Of a DNA stretch of 64,000 nucleotides, positions 32,707 to 44,161 are shown in pieces (the stretch's first letter is position 1; every line of letters begins with the position of its first letter). Where the stretch lies: positions 42,534,815 through 42,598,814 of the forward strand of contig CM055111.1 of assembly GCA_029204225.1 (NCBI GenBank), read 5' to 3'. Made by a program: the position numbers and the translations under genes. The notes beneath the pieces are model-generated. The model saw only the letters and a program-made list of their open reading frames with translations. It ran no database searches and was not told where the DNA came from. The stretch is from Diphasiastrum complanatum. Lineage: Eukaryota > Streptophyta > Lycopodiopsida > Lycopodiales > Lycopodiaceae.

Positions 32707-34690
32707 TTATTTCTTTATCATATCCGCAACATTAGGATTACAACGATAGAACTTTGTAACCTTTGGAACTGCATCAGGTACTAAAGGTATGGTATGTTCA
32801 ATAACTGACATCGGAATACCCTTCAGATCTTGATAAGTCCATGCAAAGCAATCTTGATACTTAATAAGTAACATGCGGAGTGCTTGATACTGTTTAGGAT
32901 TAAGTTGTGATCCAACTTGTACAATCTTTTTGGGTTCTCCTGGTTCAGCAAGATTCATTGGTTGTGTCTTAGCTGGGCCATCATAAACATCTTTCAATTC
33001 TGGCACGTGTTCTTCGTGTTCACGATGGGCTTTATGTAACATGACAACCACATCATCTAATGTATAATGTTTAAAATGTTCGGACATATCATGCTGGACT
33101 ACATCTGCTTGTTCTTTTTCGAAAGGGCTTGTCTTGGATTTTCGCTTAGCCTTCTTAGCAGAAATTGATCGTGGAGGTGACGACCTCCGAGACGATGATG
33201 TCTTGCTAGAATTTTGACTTGTAGAATCATCCTCGACTTTTCCTTTGCCTTTCTCCAGTAAGGGTGGAACATTCTCTGAGTCAATCTTTTGAGGAGGATT
33301 TTCCCATTTCAGGATCGTATTAGAATGTTGCTTGGCTTGTTTTTTCGTCATTGACCCTGTGATCTCGTCTTCCTTCAATATAACTGCTTTGGGCGGTTTT
33401 ATTGTTGGTTCATCAGGAACATTACACACTCCAAATCTGGTTGGATCCATATGATTTAGAATCTGCTTATCTGTAAGTTCTGCATTGTCATCATAAGTCA
33501 AGGCATGACTCACATGTATGAGGTCGTCTTCAATCAGATCTGGTATAGGTTCCGTTGATATCCAAGCTACATTCAGCACATTCAATGGAAAAGTAATCGG
33601 TGTATCCAAAGTTCGATCTAATAATAAATTCTCGTTCAAATCTGACTGATTATCTTGTTGACACATATATTCTACTGTACAATCAATCGTTGCAAGAGCT
33701 TCATTCCAGTTATCAGTATCCGTTTGAGAATCATAATGAGCTCCAATTTTATTCTCTGTTTGGTCACAAGTATGATCCGTTATTGATGGACCACTGGTTT
33801 GATAGTCCAACTTGCGAGATCAATTTTGACTGCACGTTCACGATTTCCAAAAGTGATTTTCCCGGTACCCCAGCTATGAATTACTTGCGCAACTTGTAAC
33901 CATGGACGTCCCAATAGGACTCGGTAGACATTTGGTGCTTCTGGTAAGTCCATTACTATGAAAGTAATGACGAACTGTACTCCCGCAATTCTTACAGGTA
34001 TATCTTCAACCATTCCTCACGGACAAACTGTCGTTTAATCAGCTAGCTTAATAGAAAAACTTGCAGGCTTGATCTTTGTAAGTTCCATTTTGCACATAGC
34101 TTTGTAGAAATCAGGTTAACTTCTAAACCGCCATCTATCACAGCTGCTTCCTTAGGAAATTGTCTATGTTGTATAGGTAGAGTGATATTCTTTTGTTCAC
34201 TTTTCCAAGCTGCTTCGACATGGAGTACTTCATTAGATTCTTCAAATCCAGGACAAAAAAGTGAGATGGACTTCTGGTTCTGCTTGAGCTAACTTTTGCC
34301 CTAAGACTTCTTTTGCTTTTGGCACCAACTTCAGGAACTCTCCCAATGAAATATTGATCTTGCTAGACAAAATATTCATGAGCAGTTCTGTTTGCGGTGC
34401 TTTCGGTTCAGTCATCTTGAAGGGTTCTTTATGATGATGTAACTGATCATTCCTATCCGTACGTGAATTTCTTGGTGGCTACAATGGTGAAGAAGAAACT
34501 TCGGTTGTTGCTTTAGCAGTTTCAAGCTCCTCTTCTTCTTGCAGATGTTTAATCCACTGTCTCATATCCTGCTATCTTCATTTTTCTGCATGAAGATTTG
34601 GATAGACTCCAGATGTTGTTGGTATATCGGTTAATGGTATAGAATTAGCAGGTACTGGATCCGCTACTGGTTCTTTCTGCTTCTGTGGTC
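32707..34690 (-). pseudogene. GYP-G protease, linker and start of RT
   Basis: The frame 34013-33780 carries the downstream part of the protease domain (MVEDIPVRIAGVQFVITFIV, NVYRVLLGRPWLQVAQVIHS). The 367-codon frame 33810-32707 is a long linker with acidic and Ser/Lys-rich parts, ending in the RT approach sequence DCFAWTYQDLKGIPMSVIEH and KFYRCNPNVADMIKK. The protease active site itself (about 34100-34160) is degenerate. The corresponding GYP-K frame reads VVIDGDSGVNLIS at that point. Confidence 0.8.
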
Positions 34691-34702
34691 TGGTGACCAC
34701 CA

Positions 34703-36143
34703 TCAAGGGTACACTTGATCAAAAAAAAATACTGGTCTTCGCTTGATTGTTATCAAATTTATAGGTGCTGTAGCTGGTGGTGGCTTTGGTCTTGCTGGAC
34801 AGTCTTTATAGCAATGCCCATAACCACAGTCACGACAGAATGGTACAATTTTTTTTTTATTTGGACATTCTGCGACTCTGTGATTTTCTCCACATGCAAA
34901 GCATCCAAGCGGTGCTCTAGTCCAGTTTCTAGATGCTTGTTGTTGCACGACAGCATAAATAGCATATTGTTCTAAAGATCCACCTTCTTGATCATTACCA
35001 TAGTTCCATTGCTCAACACTTCTGTACGGTTCTGGTTCCATCAAATTGGCAGGCGGAGTGGAGTGCTTTGGTGGGGCAGATAAGGCTAAACGCTCCGGAT
35101 ATCCAAGAGCAGATTGTCTAGGTCTAGCTGCTGGATTTTCTCCATAATGTGATTCTCGATATCCTATTTGGGCATACCGTTGCTGAATTATCCGAGGATT
35201 GAAGTTGCAAAAAGCAGTCTCATGATTGGGCGAATTACACAAATGGCATACACTGATTTCCATTCATTTTTTCAATTGAGGACACTCATTCACTATGTGA
35301 TTTCATGTACAATAGAACACCAGACATTTTTCCTAGTAGGAAAAGTCTTCGCAAACTTCTCAGGTTCCTTGTTCGCTTTTCCATGGAAATCTTTCAATCC
35401 TTTGATCTTCTCATCAAATTGCAACTGCAACTTTTCCATCTGTTTCTACTGGTTCTTTCCAAGTTTCTCGAACTCATTGAGCATCATTTCTGGAGTAGCA
35501 TTGACATTTGTTGATGCAATCGTGGTGGATGTCGTAGTGGTCTGCCCTGCTATATAAGACAACATACTGATATTCGGCTCATCAACTGAATCTTCATCCT
35601 CCTCCTGAATTGCATCATGCATAGCATTCTGCAACATTGCATACTCATTATGGCGTTTCAGCTCATGTCTGATCCGTTTAGGTAGACCTGACAAAAACCA
35701 CATATTCATGGCATTTTCGTTAATCAAATCAGGCTCGCACTCATATCTGAGGCGTTTCACCCTTTCAATGTAATCTTGAACCATTTTTGTTTTCCCATAT
35801 TTAATTTAATTAAAAGTAGAAAAAGGTCTTCCATAAACTTCCGTGGTTTGAACCGTGTGATAAGGGCTCTTTTAACAACCTCCCAATCTGTACGTTCAGT
35901 TTCATCTTGATTATAGTACCAATCTTGTGCTCCTGTTAAGGCCATAGGAAAAAGCTTAAGTTTATGTCGAAGAAAAATCTTGCCATAGACTTCAGAATAT
36001 TCAGCATAGATTTGAAGAAATCTAACTGGATTGGTTAATCCATTGTATTTGGGTAGATCCAAACGGGGTGCTCTTCTAACAATGATTGGATTGACTTCAT
36101 GAGAAGCACCTCCAGGAGCAGCTCCAAGGGCAGCCATTTTCAC
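34703..36143 (-). pseudogene. GYP-G gag with several zinc knuckles
   Basis: The frame starts at 36143 (MAALGAAPGGASHEVNPIIV) and runs through a capsid domain (PRLDLPKYNGLTNPVRFLQI, LKLFPMALTGAQDWYYNQDE). It continues in the frame 35784-35446 (RVKRLRYECEPDLINENAMN) and ends in 35263-34703 with knuckles CHLCNSPNHETAFC, CFACGENHRVAEC and CRDCGYGHCYKDC. An additional knuckle just upstream, near 35300, is ruined. Four knuckle-like motifs in one gag is more than the usual one or two. At least two frameshifts break the protein. Gag would coat the RNA genome. Confidence 0.9.
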
Positions 36144-37393
36144 AGATTCAAATTAGGCAGACAATGAGATTGGACCTAGATTTTTCAATCAAAACTATCT
36201 CAGATAAGATCTGCTAGATCTATTCCACTTTTAAGAATCTGATTTATATATCGTGAAAAGAATTTCGAAATTCAATCAATTGATACTTCCCAAAAAATGA
36301 AAAATTTCTCAGAATCCAAATCAAAATGTATCAGATTTGACCCAAATTTTGACAGAGACTTGATCTAGAAAATCAGAATCTAAAATTAGTATTGGCGAAG
36401 GTTCCCTAGGTGAAGATTGGCTCGGCGAAGGTTTAGAAGTGCTATTTTGGAAGAAAAAAAAAAAACTCTCTGATCAATTTTTCTGACAACCTCTAGGAAA
36501 ATAAACTTTGCTAAACTCTCAGATGCAAAATCTGACAAAGATAAAACTAGGGTAAAGCCGGCGAAGGTTTTTGATAAAAGAAAACACAATTTATGTAGTT
36601 TGGCGAGGGTAAAATTCAAGATTTTCTATGATCTGGACAAGAAGAATCTTCGTCAAACTAAAAAATAGTATTTTACTATAAATAAAATATTCTAGAAACT
36701 TTTCTCATCAAGCTAAGGCTTCCTAGATTCAAATGACCAAGCCTTTTATGCCACAGTTCAGTTTGCGACGAAGGTTTTGGTGAATGATCAAGAGTAATAC
36801 TGGTATTTTTGCAAAAAAATAACTTTTTGACAAAAATATGGCAATATGACAACTGATCCTCTGAAAAACCTTCTATTTTTGGTATTATTCTTCGCCGACC
36901 TGGTAGTAGATAAATTTGAATCACACCTATGCACAGTGAATCGGGCGAAGGTTGTTTTTCTATATTTTTAGGGTTTTAATAATTTTTTGTATTTTTCTGA
37001 TGTTTCTGAAAATCTGCTGGGAATTAATCTTCGCCCTTCAAACTGAGGTTCTGTGATCAAAACCGAAAGTGTCTGCAACTCAATGAAGGTTTCCTGAAAG
37101 AGGGCAAAAAGTTATCAGCTCTAATGACGATTTTTGTCTCCTTTTGACCAAAATCTGACAGATTTGACTAATTTTTGTTGTTTTTTCTGATATCTCAGAT
37201 CCAAATGGATCTTAAGATTGGTGATATGAATAGCTTTCATTGTTTCTGAATCAAATTAGATTTTAAACAAGCAAATCCACTCAAATCAAGAAAAATCACT
37301 CCCAAACTAACCCTAAATGCAGATCTAACACTATTCATGCAACAACAAGATGCCTAACAACAAACATGCTGCAAACTGAAAAATTGGTGTAGA
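36144..37393 (-). promoter_or_regulatory. GYP-G long gag leader with repeated GGCGAAGGTT word
   Basis: The leader between PBS and gag is AT-rich but carries the word GGCGAAGGTT or its complement about ten times between 36392 and 37095: TTGGCGAAGGTT at 36392, CTCGGCGAAGGTT at 36421, CCGGCGAAGGTT at 36558, GCGACGAAGGTT at 36765, TTCTTCGCCGACC at 36888, TCGGGCGAAGGTT at 36941, AATCTTCGCCC at 37026, and weaker forms. Both orientations occur. The same arrangement is seen in GYP-K. Confidence 0.8.
36701..36765 (-). other. Copia pre-integrase fragment captured in the gypsy leader
   Basis: The minus strand here reads TELWHKRLGHLNLGSLSLMR, the hallmark pre-integrase zinc motif of copia polyproteins. 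Aligning the GYP-K leader by eye, the flanking sequences (AAAACCTTCG on one side, AGTTTCTAGAA on the other) are adjacent there with only about four bases between. So about 65 bp is extra in GYP-G. Confidence 0.7.
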
Positions 37394-37411
37394 TCCCCGG
37401 CAACGGTGCCA
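37394..37411 (-). promoter_or_regulatory. GYP-G primer binding site
   Basis: The minus strand reads TGGCACCGTTGCCGGGGA, four bases from the LTR end. The type matches GYP-H and GYP-K with one or two differences. Confidence 0.9.
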
Positions 37412-37415
37412 AAAT

Positions 37416-38143
37416 TGTAGTGGGTTTCTTTCCTTGCCTAACCTCAAACCAAGATCTAGTCAATCTAGCATCAAAGAGACGAAGTTAGTTGTCACGTGTA
37501 GATTCGTTTCCATGAGAGCGATAGTATAGTTTAGATTTCAGCATGAATAAAGATCCACATCTGACTCTAACATCCATTAACCCTAAACATTAACACTACA
37601 TCCATTAACACTAGATTCACAACAAAGATAGCTTACTCTTTCTCTCTCATAAAAAGTATAATAACATGCAATCCCAATAACAATCAAATTCAACAGTTAG
37701 CAAAATCCATATAAAACATGAGAGATGGAGGAAAAGTGATAAAGAGCAAGGACATTCATCAATCCATTTCACAAGAGAACCAATTTGCTTTATTGAAATG
37801 AGGAAATGAACATCTGTAGGAACTTGAGTTGGTCCCTTTTTATAGTAGAGAGGAGGACCCTGGCCTCTGAATCCTATTGGTCCATTTCTGCCTCCTTAAT
37901 TATTCAAATTTAAAAAAGAGTGGGAACCATCCAAATTAGAGGAAAACCCAAGTTTATTCAGTAACTTGACATTTAGGCCCTGCGACTTTAAAAGTCTTGC
38001 AAAAAGGCCTAAAGTCCTTTTATTGACTTTCTAATCAAATAACTATGTGATCATCGGGTTGGACTTACACACACAGGGTGCCAAATCCCTCTCACTTATT
38101 AACTAGGGTTAGGGTTGCCTTGGGATCCGCAAACCCTCCAACA
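37416..38143 (-). repeat. GYP-G 5' LTR
   Basis: Plus-strand reading starts TGTAGTGGGTTTC and ends CAAACCCTCCAACA. The minus-strand TATA box TATAAAAA lies at 37837-37844 and the poly(A)-type AATAAA at 37789-37794, so both promoter and end signals of the family are still visible. It is adjacent to the resumed COP-C reading. Confidence 0.92.
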
Positions 38144-38582
38144 AATGCAATTCCAACACGATCAATTCAAACTACTATCAAAGGTTTTATATGTCCCTAA
38201 ACTCTCTACAAATCTATTATCAGTAAGTAGAATTGCATATTTAGGTCATAAGGTAGAATTCAAATCTGATCAATGCAAAATTATTGATAGGAGTAATAAG
38301 ATCCTTGCCTCGGCAAGAGGCATGATTACTTATATAGATTGGCACATTGTTATTCTGAGTCAAGTCAGTCTTTGAAAACCTCTGTTCTCGTCAATAAAAC
38401 ATTACTATGGCATCATCGCTTAGGACACCTGAATTATGCATTTGTTTTGAACATTTCCAGACAATCCATGGTTCTTGATCTCAACTATCCTTCTGGTAAG
38501 GTCGAGCTCCATGTCTGCATAGCTGCATCTTTTGAAAGCGGACTAGGATTCCTTTTCGATCGAGTCAAAGGCATGCAACAAT
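38144..38582 (+). pseudogene. COP-C protease end and pre-integrase region, resumed
   Basis: The reading picks up from 14727: MQFQHDQFKLLSKVLYVPKL followed by STNLLSVSRIAYLGHKVEF, then the pre-integrase zinc motif LLWHHRLGHLNYAFVLNISR. A frameshift occurs near 38370. The reading ends at about 38580, where the COP-D1 LTR begins, so the integrase and polymerase of COP-C are missing from the window. Confidence 0.85.
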
Positions 38583-38587
38583 AGGTC

Positions 38588-39415
38588 TGTTAGATGTTTC
38601 GCAAAAAGCCGACACTATCGCGTTTTTGCGACACTGTCACATGTGGCAGTTTTAGTTCATTTATGCAGAGTAACAGTTTTAGTTCAATTATGCAGACAGA
38701 CTGTTTATGGCCAAGTTTCACCGCTTATCAGCAATCAAATTCTGAGACGGAACTAAATGAATGCCAACGGACTCCAGCCAACTGGCAATCGTGTTTGAAG
38801 ACCTAATTACTTAGTATAAATCAGCTATTCATATATCTCAATTATCATCTAAAAATGTTATTGTGAATTGTGAAGGTGTTGAGTGTTATTACACGACGCT
38901 TCCTACGCTCTCATCAAGCAGATCGTTCACAATTAGAAAGTATTGTTGTTAGCTCTTTATCAAGCTTTCAAGCTCGAATTCTCTTGAGCATTCTAGCTGA
39001 GTCTTTTAGAGATTTATTTTACAGTTGCTATTGTGCTATTGCTTATCAGCAGAGCTGCTTATTATCAGACTTATTCTCAGTTACTCAGAGACAGCTTATA
39101 GTGTGTGGTTTCTATCTGCTATTGTCTTGCACTCATTAGCATCTGATTTTGTTTTTCTGAATCAATACTATTTCTTATTGCGTTCAGTATATGTCAGAAT
39201 GCATGCATCTCTGTATTGCTTTTGTAATTGGTAGAAATTGTGTAAGAATTCAATACTTTATGTTTGGCTACGTAATCACTTAGTATCTAGCAAAAGTTAG
39301 TTGCTAAAGATTGGACGTGATTTCCATGACTACTGGTTTGTTCAATTTTTTATAGGCGTAGATATGCATTGGAAGTAGGAAGTTTCCGCTTTCCACTAGC
39401 TACCTATTTCAGACA
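38588..39415 (+). repeat. COP-D1: LTR copy, 5'-truncated, without attached coding
   Basis: Starts near TGTTAGATGTTTCGC and ends ACCTATTTCAGACA. It shares long blocks with 40828-41650 (minus) and 54970-56616 (plus), for example CTTATCAGCAGAGCTGCTTA and AATTCAATACTTTATGTTTG. The tandem-repeat part present in the other two copies is missing here. No PBS follows, so it is a solo or fragmented LTR. Confidence 0.8.
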
Positions 39416-40827
39416 AAGAGTACTACAACCCTAAGTTTCACTCTTCTTGCTCTCTCCGGCACTCTCTCTTGCCTTTTGCTCTCCTGGTTGGCTTCTCTAC
39501 TACTTCTCTACTACTGTCATCCTTGCTTGGAGAGGAGGAAACATGTGTAAGCTTTGCGGAAGAGTATTCGAGTGGAGTTTATTGCAATCACATGTAAGAA
39601 GGCTATGGTCCTTTTGCTTGAATGATCGTTTGCAAAGGGAAAGCATTATTAGTTTCTTACTTCCGAGATACATGCATGGAAGCAAATATTTGCGGCTGAT
39701 TGCTCAACAGCGATAATACACACTACTTCAGGTATGAAACTTATCACCTTGCTGTTCTTATTTGATTCTGACAGCGATTTGCTACCAAGAGATGGTGTAG
39801 CAACTATGCACATAAACTTGTGCCGCTGACAGCCGCTTCAATCGATGCGGATTTGCTCACACAACTTGACAATACCACTTCACGTGGATAACTGCTTTAC
39901 CTTCTGCGGATTTACATACGCTGTTAGCGTGATTACTTCATGCTGTGAGTATGAGTACTTCACACTAATTGCTCCATTTGAAGAGCAATGGATATTTTGG
40001 TTTCCGCTACAGTTCTAATTGAACCATCGCTACCCACATATTTGTAAAAAAAGGAATACATTGATAAACATTGTGCTTCTCTATAAAGGCACTTCGTAGG
40101 AGGCCGCCCTCAATGAGTTTGCTCATACTCTTGCATAATGATCGTGATTAAAGTGTATGTGCTAACATATATGAAAGAGGAGCACGTTTTCTGCTGGTGT
40201 ATGAATACTTGCTTATATTTAAAGCATGAATGGTTGTTTTTGTTGATAACTACAATGATTTGAAGAAAAGAGAAATGTATATACTATAAGGTTTTCTACA
40301 TTCAAGCAGAAGTTAGTTTTGAAGCTTATTGCTATGTCATCTTTTTACACACATACGCTAGCTCTGACGATTCTAGTTTACTTAAGTCTAAGTTAAACAC
40401 TACTGCAAAATGACGTTGTCATATTATAAAGGCTGCACTACCATTAATTCGTCTCTCAGTGTTGGTTCAATAGCACAAAAACTGGGTTTTGCTTAAAATT
40501 TTGGAAGATGGGTAGCTCACAAGAGATCACCTCACCTCGCATTCAAGTATGAAGTTCAATGATTATGTTTGAACAGGTAGTATTGCTCCATACTACCATG
40601 CAGTTCTTTATGACGTTTGGAACGACACTTTTTACGTGAAAAGTTTTTTGTCAGCCGGAAAAGTAATTACGTTCCATATTGTAAATCTTTATAATTACGT
40701 TTCTCATCCTTGAAAAGTTTGTTTTGGTTAAATAGTGAAAGTGATGCCTATATAAGTAAGCCATGGCTATTTTCAGAGGTGGATTTTGATGGGCTATGGA
40801 TTTGCCCAAGCCTGCAACTGCCCGGAT
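39416..40827. other. Spacer between two facing COP-D LTRs
   Basis: No gene is recognised. Short frames occur around 39447-39716. The stretch is bounded on both sides by the sense 3' ends of COP-D LTRs in opposite orientation. Confidence 0.4.
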
Positions 40828-42040
40828 TGTCAGAAATAAGTAGATAACGGAATGCAAAAAACTTCCTACTTCCAATGCATGACTACGCCTATCAAAAATT
40901 AAACAAAGCAGTAGTGATGCAAATCACGTTCAATCTTTAGCAACTAACTTCCACTAGATACTAAGTGATTACGTAGCCAAACATAAAGTATTGAATTCTC
41001 AAACAATTTCTATCAGTTACAAAAGCAATACAGAGATGCATGCATTCTGACATATACTAAACGCAATAAGAAATAGTATTGATTCAGAAAAACAAAATCA
41101 GATGCTAATGAGTGCAAGACAATAGCGAATAGAAACTGCGCACTCTAAGTTGTCTCCGAGTAACTGAGAATAAGTCTGATAATAAGCAGCTCCGCTGATA
41201 AGCAGTAGCGCAATAGCAACTCTAAACAAATCTCTAAAAGACTGAGCTAGAATGCTCAAGAGAGTTCAAGCTTGAAAGCTTGATAGAGAGCTAACTACAA
41301 TATTTTCTGATTGTGAACGATCTGCTTGATGAGAGCGTAGGAAGCATCATGTAATAACACTCAACTCCTTCACAATTCACAATAACATTTTCAGAGGATA
41401 ATTGAGATGTATGAATAGCTTATTTATACTAAGTAATTAGGTCGTCAAATGCGATTGCCAGTTGGCTGGAGTCCGCGATTGCTGATAAGCGGTGAAAATT
41501 GGCCGTAAACAGTTTGTCTGCATAAATGAACTAAAACTATTACTCTGCAGAAATGAACTAAAACTGCCACAAGCGATAGTGTCGCAAAAAGGTGACAGTG
41601 TTGGTGTTTTGCGAAAAAAAAATGACAATGTCTTAAGATCTCATGTCCTTCAAATTTGAGGTAGCCCCACACTTTGCCAGAGTCATTTCCTTAACATTTG
41701 AGGCACTTTAAAAAAAATGCAAAAAATGCGACTCTAAATTTTTATTCGTAATTCCTGACATATGAAAAATGCGAAAAAAGTGACACTGCATTTTTACACG
41801 AGATTCCTGACAGACGACAATGTCGCAAAAATGTGAAAAATGCGACACTGTAATTTTACTTGTAATTTCTGACAGGCGACACTGTTAGGGTTGTAGAGAG
41901 AGAAAATGCGACACTGTTGTCAAACTCCGTGTATTTCTACAGATTGTGTATAAACACTTGTAATTCTGCAGACTGTATAAAAACACAGAAAAATCCGCAA
42001 AACTGGATAAACAATGGATGAGGATTAAAAAAGATAAAAG
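40828..42040 (-). repeat. COP-D2 LTR with tandem repeats
   Basis: In sense the LTR ends ATCTACTTATTTCTGACA at 40828. Its upstream half (about 41740-41935) holds roughly 55-62-bp degenerate tandem units, each with a TGTCAGGAATT-like part and a GTGTCGCATTTTT-like part. The sense start is not exactly resolved; the pol reading stops near 42040. Confidence 0.7.
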
Positions 42041-43380
42041 ACTGTTGCACTGCTTTGAAGTAAACATTAGAATTTGAAGAGCCTGGCATGTAGCCATGAT
42101 CAATAAGGAAAGTATTGATCCTTTGAAACCATGCTCGAGCAGATTGCTTCAAGCCATAAAGTGTCTTATGGAGTTTACACACATGATTGTGTTTACCCTT
42201 GATAATATAACCTTCGGGTTACACCATGTAAATGTCCTCTTCAATAATTCCATTGAGATATGAAGTCTGTATATCCATTTGATGTATTTCCAAATCTGTT
42301 GCAGCAGCAAATGATAGCAAAAGTCGAATAGAAGAATGCCTGACTACTGGACTGAAGGCCTCAGTGTAATCAACATTGTATACTTGATAAAATCCTCTAG
42401 CAACAAGTCGTGCCTTTCTCCTGTTGATGCTTCCATTTGCATTGTACGTGACTTTGAAAATACATTTGCAATCAACTACATTTCTACTAGCAGGTAATTC
42501 GACAATTGTCCATGTCTGGTTCTTGATAAGAGATGAATACTCTTTATCCAGAGATCCGAATCAGGCTGACTGAGTGCCTCTTTGACAGACATCGACTCAA
42601 AAACAAGCTAGGCTACAGACTTGTCGATATATCGGTTAGGTGGTCTGCTTGCTCTTGAAGATCTTTTGGGTAGTAGAGGAAGTTGATCATTTCCATCAAA
42701 CTGTAGTTGCAGATCTGCAACATCATCATCTTCTAATTCGCCATTAATTTGTTGTTCATCAAGAGTAGATGAGCTTGGACCTTCAATGGGAATAGTCGAC
42801 TGAGGAACTGGAAAGTTCAATATGTCAGGAGAATCTGACAGGTCGGCTACATGGGCATTGTCTTTTTCTTTGAGGTCTTGAAACTAATCTTCGATGAAGA
42901 TGACATCCCGACTAGTGAATATCTTTGACTCGATGGGATCGAACAACTTGTAGGCTTGATCTGAAGTAGTGTAGCTGATGAAAATACATTTGATACTCTA
43001 GAAGTCGAGCTTCTTCATGAGATTGTGAGGAATCTGTGCAGAAGCAGTACGTCCAAAAACTCGTAAGTTTGATAGAGGAGGTTTGGTACCTGTCCAAACT
43101 TCGAATGGTGTTTTGTATAAGAGACCTTTAGTAGGACATCTGTTTTGAATATAAGTTGCTATGGAAACAGCTTCAGCCTAGAAGGACGTCGGAAGTGTCG
43201 CATGTGATAACATGCACTTTGCCGATTCGACTAAGGTTCTGTTCTTTCTCTTAGCAACACCATTTGACTGAGGCAAATAGGAGGTAATGTATTGTTGTTG
43301 AATGCCATTGTTAAAGCAGTACTCCTTGAATTCGGTGGAGATGTATTCTCCCCCATTATCTGACCTTAGTGGAGATGTAA
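42040..43380 (-). pseudogene. COP-D2 integrase end, linker and reverse transcriptase start
   Basis: The minus strand reads the second half of an integrase core (LRSDNGGEYISTEFKEYCFN, SYLPQSNGVAKRKNRTLVES, where the catalytic Glu of the usual VAERKNR is Lys), a linker (42820-42608), and RT (KEYSSLIKNQTWTIVELPAS, LEIHQMDIQTSYLNGIIEED, KLHKTLYGLKQSARAWFQRI). RT breaks off at about 42040 before the YVDD loop and passes directly into the LTR region, so RT end and RNase H are deleted. Upstream of 43380 the integrase start is also missing. This copy cannot transpose by itself. Confidence 0.85.
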
Positions 43381-43387
43381 TCCAAAC

Positions 43388-44161
43388 GTTGGGATTCCAA
43401 ACAACGGCGAAACCATCCATGGAAGCGGCACGCCATACGACCATAACTACCTGAAGCCCTTCCTTGAAGATGATGGTACGACAACCATTTTCACAAACGA
43501 TGGCTATGCAATCCGTTGTATCAACAAGGACAAAGAGCTATGAGAAGCGGCGGAGTTATTGCACATGCGCATCGAAGTCCAGAACCCAATAATGGACTGC
43601 TTTCCACCCAGTAATCTATTCGCCCTATCTTTCGTGATGGGGGAGCAAGACATCCAACACTACAACTAGGCGACAAGATGACAAAGAAACTACAAGCAAC
43701 TTTGAAGGCCAAGAAAGCAGTGACCAAGGTAGGATACATCTTGGCAAAGGTCCTCACTCACCAGCTAGGAGCCCACTATGCAGATCACATCCGTGACATC
43801 CAGGCCAAATATCCAGATGTGCCGCACCAAGCCACCCAGTGCACAAACCTTCAAGCGCTTATTGCCTGAAGGTGAATCACCTACGAGAATCACGCACCGC
43901 AGAAAATCCAGCAAAGCAGCCAAGTCTCAAGAAGCTGATATAGCCAACAACGCAGATCCACAACAAATAGATCCACAACAAACAGATGCGCAAGAAGTAG
44001 ATGTTGAGGATATTGGAGGCGATGGCTTTGGGGGAGATGACTTGGGCACCTTTGACCACACCTTGGTGGCCCAGTACTCCGCTCAACTAGCAGCCATTCT
44101 TACCAATATGGCCTGTCCAGCAACAATCACTACAACAACAGGCCTACCAATACAGAAGTAG
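43388..44161 (+). pseudogene. Unrecognised plus-strand ORF in two alternating frames
   Basis: A GC-richer stretch reads as one broken protein. First TPYDHNYLKPFLEDDGTTTI and VQNPIMDCFPPSNLFALSFV, then after a shift MTKKLQATLKAKKAVTKVGY (43678-43869), then back in the first frame with an acidic, Gln/Asp-rich tail (DPQQIDPQQTDAQEVDVEDI) ending at 44161. There is one stop near 43541 and shifts at about 43675 and 43865. No domain is recognised. Its composition and the lack of pol motifs suggest an accessory ORF of a gypsy-type element or a captured gene. Confidence 0.45.

Larger units (their letters stand above)
14728..38143 (-). mobile_element. GYP-G: large Ty3/gypsy element with nested insertions
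   Basis: Bounded by related LTRs of 733 bp (14728-15460) and 728 bp (37416-38143), both in minus orientation, with a PBS inside the right one. The flanking target sequence is AATGT at 14723-14727 and AATGC at 38144-38148, a four-of-five match. The COP-C reading resumes across the joint. The element's own coding runs minus from gag (36143) through protease, RT, RNase H and partial integrase to 30178, then an extra ORF at 29664-27552. Parts of GYP-H, an unrecognised 4-kb block and the young COP-B occupy 15589-27500. Family identity with GYP-K (56637 onward) is clear from gag, RT and leader. Confidence 0.85.

Noticed and set aside
14728-38143. One very large intact gypsy element with all internal sequence its own
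   Set aside because: A second PBS at 27028, a duplicated RNase H/integrase segment at 21600-22026 and a complete copia with its own TSD show composite origin.
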